A stretch of 64,000 nt of DNA from UBA6489 sp942490775 (GTDB lineage: Bacteria > Patescibacteriota > Gracilibacteria > BD1-5 > UBA6164): assembly GCA_942490775.1 (NCBI GenBank), contig CALNYL010000011.1, positions 210,917 through 274,916 on the forward strand, read 5' to 3'. Under the pieces are notes generated by a model. It was not told the origin of the DNA. It was given only the letters and a program-made list of their open reading frames with translations, and made no database searches. This document shows positions 23,684-32,795 of the stretch, piece by piece. The position numbers were made by a program, and so were the translations under genes. The number at the start of each line of letters is the position of its first letter. Positions within the stretch are counted from its first letter, which is position 1.

Positions 23684-24781
23684 ATGGTAAAAATAACTGA
23701 TAGTATGAAGTTAGAAGCTGAAAAGGTTATAAGAACTGAAGAAAAAGTATATAATTATAGAACTGTTCAGTGGGAAATTCAACATATTTGTAGTATGTTA
23801 AATGAAGAATCAAATTTTAATGAGTGAGATTTATTTGTTCCAACTTACCAAAGAGAGTATGTTTGGTCACCTGAATTGAAGGTTAAATTTATAGAATCAT
23901 TATTTCTAAATATACCAATTCCTTATGTATTTATTAATGAAGACATAGAAAATCCTGATTTAGAGATTATTGATTGATATCAAAGAATAAGAACAGTGTA
24001 TGAATTTATAAATAATTGATTTAAATTAGATAAATTAGATAAATTGAGTCAATTAAATTGATTTTATTTCTCTGACTTTTCAATATCAAGACAAAAACTT
24101 TTTAGTAGAAAAGTTATGAATATTGTTGTTTTTGAGAACTTAGATATGAATCAAAAGAAAGAGATGTTTGGAAGAATAAATACAACATCTGATAATTTAA
24201 ATTATCAGGAAGTTAGAAAATGAGTTATTTGATGAGATTTCTATGATTTTATAAAAGAGTTAGCATCAGTTTCTAAATTTAAGGAATTATGCCCATTATC
24301 AGAATGAAAATTAAAAAGAGAGGAAGATACAGAACTTGTATTAAGATACTTTGCTTATACTGAGGAATTTAATGATTACAATTGAAATGTTAGTCCATTT
24401 TTAACAAAATATATGATAGATAAAAGTAATGAGATAGAAAATTGAAATAAATCTGAAATTCTTGATTGAATGAAAAAGTCTTTTGTAGATATGTTAAATT
24501 TTGTAAATATAAACTTTAAGTATTGATTTCGCAAAAAATGAACAGACAAAATAATATCTTCAAGGGTTTATTTTGAGGCTGTTTCTGTTTGAGTATGATT
24601 AGCATTAAAAGAGAAAAGTGTTTCAGACTTAGACACAAAAATTATTCAAAAATTATTAAAGTATAATAATTTTAAAGATATAGTTACAAGTGATTGATCT
24701 AATGCTACAAAAAAATTTAGAGCTAGAATTAATTCAGTTAAGGATGCTTTATTATATTCAAAATTACCACCAAAATTATAA
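23684..24781 (+). CDS. DUF262-family protein (ParB/sulfiredoxin-like fold), without DUF1524 nuclease domain
   Basis: A 365-aa protein. The N-terminal half has the DUF262 pattern: VPTYQREYVWSPELKVKFIE, then LEIIDGYQRIRTVYEFIN. In most members this last motif is DGQQR; here it is DGYQR. The C-terminal half (YFAYTEEFNDYN and so on) has no His-Me finger, so unlike GmrSD-type proteins it carries no visible nuclease. DUF262 proteins act in modification-dependent restriction. It starts 15 bp after the methyltransferase and is followed 4 bp later by the HEPN gene. The three genes probably form one transcript. Confidence 0.8.
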
Positions 24782-24785
24782 AAAT

Positions 24786-25508
24786 ATGGAAGAAATAAAA
24801 TTAGAATATGAAACAATTAGAGGAAATAAATGAACTTTTGAATTTTCTTGATTATTGATTAAATTGAAAGAAAGAGAAAAAGTTAATAAAAGCATTCTAA
24901 CAAATTCATTAAAGAGTTCTGCTGTACTGATGATTTATAACTTGATTGAATATACAGTTTTTGAAGCAATTGAATGTATTGAAAGCGATTTTAAATCTTA
25001 TGATATAAAGGATTTTAAAATTAAATTTCAATCTTTATTCTATAAAGCTTTTGGATTATTTTTGAATGATGTTAAATTTAAAAATATATTAAATATATTA
25101 GAAAAAGATGCTGTGTGACTTGATAGTATTATTGAAAAAGGATATTTCTATGAAAACATGAAATTAAATGATAAGTGTAAAATAAAAGTAGAAAACAAAC
25201 AAGGTCAGTCAAACTGAATAAAGTGAAATATTAATTGTAGAGCAATAAAAACTCTATCAAAACTATTTGAATTTAATTTGAAGGAGACTAGAAAAATTAA
25301 TACAACTCAAAATGATTTATTGAATGAGATAAAGACTAAAAGAAATAATTTATCTCATGGCTCAACTTCTTTTAATCATATATGAAAAGATATATCAGTT
25401 CAACAACTTAGGAACTATATAAATGAATTAAAGGATTTTTTTGATAACTTTCTTGAAGAAATAGAAAAATATGTAAAGAATAAACCATATCTTCAAATTG
25501 TGAGATAA
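24786..25508 (+). CDS. HEPN-domain protein, MAE_28990/MAE_18760-like
   Basis: A 240-aa all-helical protein. The HEPN signature R-x4-H is present in RNNLSHG near residue 195, preceded by a long helical bundle. This resembles the MAE_28990/MAE_18760 HEPN family, whose members often lie next to DUF262 genes in defence contexts. HEPN proteins with this motif are usually RNases. It would be the effector if this cassette is an abortive-infection or restriction system. Family naming is from memory; the R-x4-H motif is seen directly. The stop is followed by a terminator-like hairpin. Confidence 0.75.
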
Positions 25509-25549
25509 TATCTAAAAAAACTAGTCTAAAATAATACATCAAAAAAAAA

Positions 25550-25570
25550 GGAACGAAAATATTCGTTCCC
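25550..25570 (+). terminator. GGGAACGAA-family palindrome copy B, terminator between HEPN gene and glyS
   Basis: GGAACGAA, an AATA centre and TTCGTTCC arms after a nine-A run. It serves the end of the cassette and the end of the convergent glyS gene. Confidence 0.75.
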
Positions 25571-25589
25571 TACATTTCTTAAAATAAAT

Positions 25590-27026
25590 TTAACCTTTCA
25601 TCTTCCCTCTTATAAACTCATTTAATTTTTCTATTTCTATAACTTCTTGTTCCATAGAGTCTCTAAATCTTACTGTTACTTTTCATTCATCATAGTTATT
25701 TGAGTCAACCGTTACACAAAAAGGTGTTCAAATCTCATCAAATCTGGCATATCTTTTTCCTATGCTTCATACTTCATCGTATTCACACACAAACTCATCT
25801 GATAATTTCGCATAAACCTCTTTCGCTAAATCTCAAATCTTTTTAACTACTGGCAATACTCAAATAGTAATAGGAGCAATTTTTGAATCAAGCTTTAAAT
25901 AAGTTCTAGCCCCTTCTCATTCTCATTCAACAGTATAAGAATCTGACAAAGTAGCTAAAAATAATCTAGTCAATCAAACAGAAGGTTCAATTACATAAGG
26001 TATAAACTTTCTATTATTTATAGGATCAAAATAAGATAAATCTTGTTTTGATTCTTTCATATGAGCTTTTAAATCAAAATCCGTTCTATCAGCCACCCCC
26101 CGAAGTTCTCACCAACCAAATGGAAATTTAAATTCTATATCAGTTGTTGCATTACTATAATGAGATAATTCATCTTTATCATGATCTCTAAATCTAAGAG
26201 AATCTTGTTTTAGTCATAGGGTTTTAGTTAGAAAACTCATACAATCATTTTTCCACTGTGCATGAAGTTCTAAATCTGTTCAAGGTTCACAAAAATATTC
26301 TATTTCCATTTGTTCAAACTCTCTAGTTCTAAAAATAAAATTTCAAGGAGTTATTTCATTTCTAAAAGCCTTTCAAACTTGTGCAACACCAAAAGGTAAT
26401 TTTTTCCTACTTGTTCTTACTATATTTTGAAAGTTTACAAATATTCATTGTGCCGTTTCTGGTCTTAGGTAAATTTCAGTACCTGAATCATCTGTAACTC
26501 ATTGATGAGTTTCAAACATTAGGTTAAACTTTTTTATTTCACTCCAATCTCAAGGTTTTCAAATATTTGGATTAAGAACATTCTCTCAAACCATAACTTC
26601 TTTTTGTTTTTCAACACTCCAAGATTCTGGAATAAGATTTTCTATGTTGTATTTATCTTTTAGAAGTTTTTCAACATCAGTTCATTTTTTTTCTAAATCT
26701 AAAATTAATTCTTCAAGTAATTTATCTGCTCTAAATCTTTCACCTGTACTTTTATCATCAATTAGTGGGTCGCTGAATCCTCATACATGTCCAGAAGCTA
26801 CCCAAACATTTGGATTCATAAGTATAGCAGCATCAAGAAGCATCATATCAGTTTTCTTTTGAACAAATTCTTTTATCCATAGGTTTTTTATGTTTTCTTT
26901 TAGTAGTGATCAGTATGGTCCATAGTCCCAAGCATTTGCTAGTCATCCATAAATTTCACTTCATGCATATACGAATCACCTATTTTTAGCTAGGTTAACT
27001 ATTGTTTCCATTTTTACTTTTTCCAT
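25590..27026 (-). CDS. glyS: Glycyl-tRNA synthetase (single-chain, class II)
   Basis: A 478-aa eukaryote/archaea-type GlyRS. Class II motifs include [46 protein letters not shown] (motif 2), and the anticodon domain (PITIGVLPVV). It charges tRNA-Gly. In this code it must also serve the tRNA reading UGA, which normally has a UCA anticodon; GlyRS does not use the anticodon first base heavily. Two in-frame Met start options are 18 bp apart; the upstream one is used here. It ends in a minus-strand series that starts with a T-box-like leader at 29944-30110. Confidence 0.96.
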
Positions 27027-27073
27027 AGTGTGTTTTTTAAATTTTAAAATATTTATAAATTTGTATTATTGTA

Positions 27074-27094
27074 GGGAACGAATATTTTCGTTCC
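27074..27094 (-). repeat. GGGAACGAA-family palindrome copy C
   Basis: GGGAACGAA, TATT and TTCGTTCC arms upstream of glyS. It has no strong T-run, so it is less convincing as a terminator than copies A and B. Confidence 0.7.
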
Positions 27095-27119
27095 TCATAG
27101 TTTAATTTCTTCCATAGTT

Positions 27120-27176
27120 CTAATCCATCCCCTTTCGTTACACTGCAGGGACTTCCTTTAAAAAAGGAAGAAATTA
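27120..27176 (+). repeat. Dispersed palindromic repeat, copy 4 (diverged)
   Basis: TAATCCATCCC then TTTCG and GACTTCCTTTAAAAAAGGAAG. It retains the left flank of the family and a hairpin on the right; the flank ends differ from the consensus. Confidence 0.55.
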
Positions 27177-27179
27177 AAA

Positions 27180-27259
27180 AAATAGTATTCTCTACTTGCC
27201 TCGTTTTTTAATATATCTTTCTATGTATTTCATAATAATTCATTATTTAATAAAATAAT
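27180..27259 (-). other. Tail duplication of the small membrane protein gene
   Basis: On minus it reads MKYIERYIKKRGK then TAG. The last 10 residues nearly repeat the C-terminus (EKYIKKRGK) of the membrane protein at 27899-28186, and the surrounding bases (CTTGCCTCGTTTTTTAATATAT) match for over 20 bp. It is a partial gene copy. Confidence 0.6.
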
Positions 27260-27288
27260 TTGACTTTTTTGGTAATTTTTTATATAAT
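27260..27288 (+). promoter_or_regulatory. Consensus sigma-70-type promoter for a short RNA
   Basis: TTGACT (27260-27265), a 17-bp spacer and TATAAT (27283-27288). No protein gene follows on this strand for 3 kb. Confidence 0.75.
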
Positions 27289-27294
27289 ACTTGT

Positions 27295-27352
27295 GTATTA
27301 CGACGAAAGAGGGACCGAACGGCTAACTACCTAAGGGCACCTCTTTTTTTTA
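27295..27352 (+). ncRNA. Candidate short structured RNA
   Basis: The stretch after the promoter, about 55 nt, is far richer in G and C than its surroundings. AAAGAGG pairs with CCTCTTT around two inner mini-stems (CCGAACGG and CCTAAGG), and a T-run ends it. It overlaps the last codons of the NYN gene on the opposite strand. No known RNA family recognised. It may also be only a terminator-like antisense transcript. Confidence 0.5.
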
Positions 27353-27870
27353 TGTTTCACTTTTCTTTTTATATACTCAATCTTTTTTCTTACATCTTTT
27401 AGACTAAGATTTACTCAAAAACTTGGTTGGATTTTTCTATAAAGTGAAGAAAAAAGACTATTAGGAAAAAGTATTTTTTTAAATCTATTTTTTTCTATTA
27501 GATATTTTACCGCTTTTATATAATCTCAATCTCAAGAAACTAAAACTATTTTATCAAAGTCATTTTCCTCTAAACATCTATGCATAATTTCAAAGACTAT
27601 ATCAACATCTACATTTCATTTTTTCTTTCAGAGCATGTTAGAATTATGTTCTCTAAATTCTAATATAAAACCTGCTTTTTGAATTTTTCTGTACATTTCT
27701 TGATTATCGTCATTAACAAATCACAAGAAAAAATATGCTTCTTCTACTTTAAATTTTCTTTCTAAATAGATTCTAAATCTTTTGAAGTCAACTTTCCAGT
27801 TTTCTGTTTGGGTTCAAAGATGTAGGTTTTGAGCATCTATAAATGCTATATTGTTTTCTTTTTCTTTCAT
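27331..27870 (-). CDS. NYN-domain protein (LabA/DUF88-type, PIN-like RNase fold)
   Basis: A 179-aa protein. The NYN motifs are FIDAQNLHLG at the start (first Asp) and IVLVSGDGDYIKAVKYLIE with the second acidic pair. NYN domains are PIN-like nucleases acting on RNA. The C-terminus is basic (KRKVKHKKK). It shares strand with the membrane protein and GmrSD-like gene upstream, about 30 bp apart, so it may belong to the same defence-linked operon. Its 3' end is covered by the short RNA on the opposite strand. Confidence 0.85.
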
Positions 27871-27898
27871 TGTTTATTGGGTTATTGAAGTAAATATT

Positions 27899-28186
27899 TT
27901 ACTTGCCTCGTTTTTTAATATATTTTTCTGTGTAAATATTTTTTAGGAGTCATATGGATATTGTTGATAATGTGTATCAGAGTGTTGGGATTATTGCATT
28001 TATCATGGGTTTTTCTATTTTTAGGAAGTACATTACTGTGCTTATTACTATGTAGGTTAAAATAATTATAAGTAGTTTTCTTTGGTTGGATGTTTCCCAA
28101 GCTTTGTCGGCTTCTACTTTTTGGTTTCTTTGCTTTAGTTTTTGTATCTCTTGTTGTAGTTTTTCTAGGGTAATTTCTTTTTTCAT
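27899..28186 (-). CDS. Small coiled-coil membrane protein, unknown function
   Basis: A 95-aa protein: an N-terminal Glu/Lys-rich coiled coil (MKKEITLEKLQQEIQKLKQ), then two hydrophobic segments (LLIIILTYIVISTVMYFL and an INAIIPTLGYTLSTI stretch) and a basic end. It starts 7 bp after the GmrSD-like stop. An alternative start 21 bp upstream would overlap that stop. No known family. A tail copy is at 27180-27259. Confidence 0.65.
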
Positions 28187-28193
28187 ACTATTT

Positions 28194-29921
28194 TTATAAA
28201 TTATCAAAATATTCTCTTATAGCATCTCTCATTAATCTTCTTCTTTCTTTTAAAAACTCCTCATAACCTAATTCATAAAAATTTAATGGAATTTCATTAG
28301 ATATAAGTCATTTATCAACTTTTTCTTTTCAATAAATTTCTGTAAATTCTTCATAATATTCTTTTGGAGATTTATCTGATATTTTTATATTGTCATTATA
28401 ATTTAGATAAACATAATTTGCTAATTGATTAGTATCACTTCTACTTGTTAATCAAAATTCCGTTTTTAAATAATTCTTTGGAAAAATATGATGAATATCT
28501 AAAAATTTCTTTTTTACATCCTTAAAATTATCATCTAACAAATCTGAAATTGTAACATCTGAGAATAAAACTTTATCATTACTCTTTATTTTTGAAGCTA
28601 AATATACTAAATATCAATTATTTCTAATTGAAGCATTTGATAATGTCTCAATAATTCAAGTATTCCAAAAATCTTCTCACATATCTATCTCTTCTTTTAT
28701 ATAATTTATAAATTCTTCTTTACTTTTCATTCCTTCAATTTCCTTTAATTCTTTCTCTAAAGTTGATTCTGTAGAAGAACTATATTTTGCAACAAGAACA
28801 AGATAAACATAATACTTTCAAATATACTTTTCCAATTCATTATATTCTAATTTAAATCTGTATTTTCAAATTAAGTAAAATATATATGAAAACAATATAT
28901 TATTACTAGCATTTATTGTTTTTGAGTTTTTAAATCATAATCAAATCAATATTTTGAAAAAACTATTCCAATTTTTTTGATCTATTACAACTTCTAGATT
29001 CTTTTTCAATAATTCTATTCTTTCTTGTCTTAATTCTTCTTTAAAAGTCCTATCTTCTGTATCTCTTCATTTTAAAAGATTATACATATCTTTTAATCTT
29101 CATTTATAGAAAGTATAAGATACCAACACTTTTACAATATCTCAAGGATATATCTCAAGTAAATACTCAAATTTATTTTCTTTATCATTTTTATTATAAG
29201 CAAACTTTTCTATTTTTTTTCTTCACTCATCCCAATGAACAGACAATAAAGTTAAAATAAAATCAAGTTGATTTAATTTCTTTCATTCACTATTTATTCT
29301 AACAAAAATTTCTGAAACAACATCTATATCAACATTTTCTGATATTTCTAGTGCAGAAAATCATATATTTTTTATATTATATAATTTCTCAATATTTTTA
29401 GGAATAATATTTTTTTCTTCTTCATTTAATTCATTCTCTTGAAAGTAATTATTTATAGTTTCATATGTACCTAATTCCCAAATTTTTGAAATATCATCTA
29501 TCCATTCAGAAGATTTTTCAGATACTGAATTTGAAACTTCTAATTTTCATTCTCAGTTTTCTCATCCTTTAGGATTAAAAGAAAGTTTTATAATTTTTTC
29601 TTTATAATCATCATCTAAAACAGGTTTTCATTTTATCACTGCATAAAGAGAAGTTAACCTTTGTTGTCAATCAATTATAACTTTATCAGGTATTTTATTC
29701 ACATTGTCACTTCAAATATTATGAGTCTCTTGACTTAATTTTGTTTTCCAAAATAAAAAAAATCAAACAGGGTATCAATTATACAAACTATCAAAAAGTT
29801 TACGAACTTGTGTAGTATTCCAAACAAATGGTCTTTGTAAATCAGGAAGTCAAATACTTCAAGTTTCTATAAAAGAAAGTAAATTTTCTATATTATATTC
29901 TGTTGTTGTATATATTTTCAT
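28194..29921 (-). CDS. GmrSD-like DUF262-DUF1524 restriction nuclease
   Basis: A 575-aa protein. The N-terminal DUF262 domain has LPDLQRPFVWNTTQVRKLFD and IIDGQQRLTSLYAV, the NTP-binding DGQQR motif. The C-terminal DUF1524 part has the His-Me finger signature DIHHIFPKNYL and a downstream NQLANYVYLN. In GmrSD-type enzymes this pair cleaves DNA with modified cytosine. The gene is full length. It is the first gene after the T-box-like leader and is followed by a membrane protein and an NYN gene. Confidence 0.9.
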
Positions 29922-29943
29922 AATTTTATTTTTTAAAAAAACT

Positions 29944-30110
29944 AAAAACCCCAAGACTTACTTACATAAGCCTTGGGGTCCAATATTTTTAGGACGGTTC
30001 CACCCAAGTTTCCTTCTCAAAAAAAATCAAGAAAGACACTTTTTATTATTAAATAACTTTTTCTTGTCAGATGTTACCATAATCTAACTCTAGTGAAATA
30101 TTATTTAACT
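29944..30110 (-). promoter_or_regulatory. Probable T-box riboswitch (transcription attenuation leader), possibly glycine-specific
   Basis: On minus, the sequence GGGTGGAACCG (29995-30005, rc) matches the invariant T-box core. Its UGGA would pair with UCCA, the end of a tRNA with U73, as in bacterial tRNA-Gly. CCCCAAG can pair downstream with CTTGGGG (terminator at 29949-29979, then a T-run) or upstream with CTTGGG, giving two exclusive states. An upstream stem (30049-30108) has TTAAATAA and TTATTTAA arms, an inner GTTAGAT and ATCTGAC stem, and a loop with GGT, a Gly codon. Stem I is shorter than usual, so specifier and amino acid are inferred. Confidence 0.65.
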
Positions 30111-30237
30111 TTAATTAATCATCATTTTAATAATCAAGTGATTAAAGTCAAATTTTTATTCTCAGATGTAAATTAAATTATATTATATTTTACTTCATGA
30201 AAATTCTCATTGTTCTTTTCATCTGCACACTAAAAAT

Positions 30238-30267
30238 TTGCTTTTCTTATATAACATATGATATATT
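30238..30267 (+). promoter_or_regulatory. Promoter of the SulP gene
   Basis: TTGCTT, an 18-bp spacer and TATATT, 28 bp before the ATG. Confidence 0.45.
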
Positions 30268-30294
30268 TATAAAGATTTAAATTATAAAATATTT

Positions 30295-32112
30295 ATGAAA
30301 ATGGATTACAAAAAGTTTTTTCCTTTTTTAGAGTGGATTCCAAAATTAAAAGATAAAGCTATATTAAGATGAGACATAATAGCAGGTATGACAGTAGCCC
30401 TTGTATTAGTTCCTCAGTCTATGGCATATGCTCGTTTAGCAAATTTACCTCTAGAGGTCTGATTATATACAGCATTTATTCCTGTGATAATATGAGCTTT
30501 ATTTGGTTCATCTTACCAGATGTCAACTGGACCTGTTACTATAGTTTCACTAATGACTGCTACTGCTATAGCCCCAATAGCTGCTAGTTGATCAGAAGAA
30601 GCCGTAATTTATGCTTCCCTATTAGCTTTATTTATATGAATATTTTACATAATACTTTGAGTCTTAAGACTATGAATAATAGTAGACTTTCTTTCTCATC
30701 CCGTTGTAGTTAGTTTTACAAATGCTATAGCTATTATTACCATAACATCTCAAATACCAAAAATACTTTGAATAAACCTTGGTGATGAAAAAACAGGAAT
30801 CTTCTTTAAGGATATCTGATTGATGATAAAACTTGCTTTTGAATGACCCCATATAGCCACTCTTATTTTTTGAGCATGTTCTATATTGATATTAGTATTA
30901 CTTACAAAATATGCCCCAAAACTACCTAGAGTATTAATTTTATTAATTATCTCTATTGTAATATCAACTATATTAAAAGATTATGGCTTGTGAATTGAAG
31001 TAGTAGAAGATATTAAAAATAATTTACCTTGATTTTCTCTTCCTTTTCTAAAAAATGAAGTTACATCTTTATGATATGAGCAGATAAGAAATCTCTGGTT
31101 TATGGCAATGGTTATATGACTTATAGGTTTCACTGAATCTATAAGTGTAGCAAAATTTGTATGAAGTCAAACAAAACAAAGAGTATCAGCTAACAGAGAA
31201 CTCATTGGTCAATGAATGGCAAATATAAGTTCTTGACTATCTGGTGGTTTCTGAGTAGCTTGAAGTTTTTCTAAGACTGCTGTAAATATGAGAAGTTGAG
31301 CCCAAACTGGTTTTTCTTCAGTTGTTACTTGAATAATGGTTTTGATAACTATATTATTTTTTACTAAATATTTATACTACTTACCTAATGCTACCCTTGC
31401 AGCAATAATCATCGTAGCTGTATTTAACTTAATAAAAGTTAAATCTCTAGTTAAGGTATGGGGAATGGATCAAAAAGAGTGAATTATTGCTGTACTTACC
31501 TTTATCCTAACATTACTTTTAACTCCAAATGTAGAATGATGAATACTTATGTGAGTTGTATTATCTCTTTGACTTTTTATATATCGCTCCATGAGACCTA
31601 AGTTAGCTGAAGTATCTATGTATAAGGACTGAGAATATAGAGATACTGAAGTATTTTGACTAAAAAGAAGTAAAAATGTAAGTATACTTAGATTTGAATG
31701 AAATCTTTACTTTGCAAATGCCTGATATTTTGAATCATCTATGTTAGAACATATTTCTAAAAAAGAAAAACTAAAATATATAATACTTAGTTTGGAACTT
31801 GTAAATAATATAGACTATACTGGTCAAGAAACATTGGAAAATTTAATTGAAAGATTAGAAAAGTGATGAACTAGGATTTATCTTACAAATCTTAGAACCA
31901 GAGTTATTCAAAAACTCAGTAAAAGTAAATTCATAAGAAGATTTTGAGAAAGGTATATTTTTGTTGAAGTTGAACAAGCTGTAGAAAAAGTAAAAAAGAG
32001 ATTTAAAAAAGCTGATACAAAAGCTTTAGAAGACTATAAACCTGATAAAAAGAAAGAACCTGAAATGGAAGAAGAGGTTTTAAAAAATATAGAAGAAGTT
32101 GGAGAACATTAA
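30295..32112 (+). CDS. SulP-family anion transporter with C-terminal STAS domain
   Basis: A 605-aa transporter. The membrane domain has about 12 helices and the family signatures VALVLVPQSMAYARLANLP, LYTAFIPVIIGALFGSS and GPVTIVSLMTATAIAP. A cytoplasmic STAS domain (VSILRFEGNLYFANAG, and IILSLELVNNIDYTG) follows at about residue 460, then a Lys/Glu tail. The family carries sulfate, bicarbonate or dicarboxylates; the substrate is not evident. Divergent from the T-box and GmrSD-like gene. Confidence 0.93.
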
Positions 32113-32123
32113 AAAAATAACAA

Positions 32124-32696
32124 CTACCTCAATAAAACCTTTTCTAGCCAAAAAACCTGCAAATAATAAATAACCGTTGAAAAGTACCTAAAAAACCATC
32201 TACTAGATTTTCTATTTATAAATCAAAAATCAAAAATAAAAATCTGATCTCACTTTATTACTAAATTATGCATTTTAAAAGGATTTAAAATCACTTCCGT
32301 TCATAGTACATCTAAAAATAGTCACTCCTGCTCCCATAATTTCTTGTTTATTTCTAAAAAAAGTAAAGTTTTATTCTTTATCTCAATGTTTTTAAAAAAT
32401 TTCGGTGAAAGTATTTCTCAGTGAATCTTTTCTTGTTTTATAATATATAATAAATTTTCATCTCTATATATTTCTGTTTTTGCTATATCAAAATCCTTTC
32501 AAAAGTATTTTTTAGTTATTTCATAACTATGTTCTATAGCTTTATATGCATCCTTATTTCTATAAAATAAATATTTTCAAGTAATATTTGGACATTTATA
32601 AAAGAAATTTTTATACTCTACTACTCTATTTTCTGCAAAAAATCTTCTTATAGGGATTTTTTTTAGTAGTTTTTTTATCTCATCGAGATTTTTCAT
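32124..32696 (-). CDS. Kinase-fold protein fragment, LPS-kinase/APH-like
   Basis: A 190-aa protein. A beta-rich start leads into FLDVLGTEVILNPFKMHNLVIKGDQIFIFDFGFI, where HNLVI and FDFG resemble the catalytic loop and metal-binding segment of small kinase-fold proteins. The N-lobe is short and no clear P-loop lysine region is seen, so it may be minimal or degenerate. Convergent with the SulP gene, whose stop is 11 bp away. Confidence 0.5.
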
Positions 32697-32795
32697 AGTT
32701 TTTATTAAATTTGAAAAATAATTACCTAGCTCTAATTCAGAGAAAACTTTGTATTCGCTGTATTATTAGTAACATCTGCAATACTTTCTATCTCA

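Noticed and set aside
25550..25570. GGGAACGAA palindromes as attachment sites
   Set aside because: No integrase or tRNA target is nearby, and the A and T runs favour terminators.
27295..27352. tRNA or known ribozyme
   Set aside because: No acceptor or T-arm pattern, and no hammerhead or twister core could be fitted.
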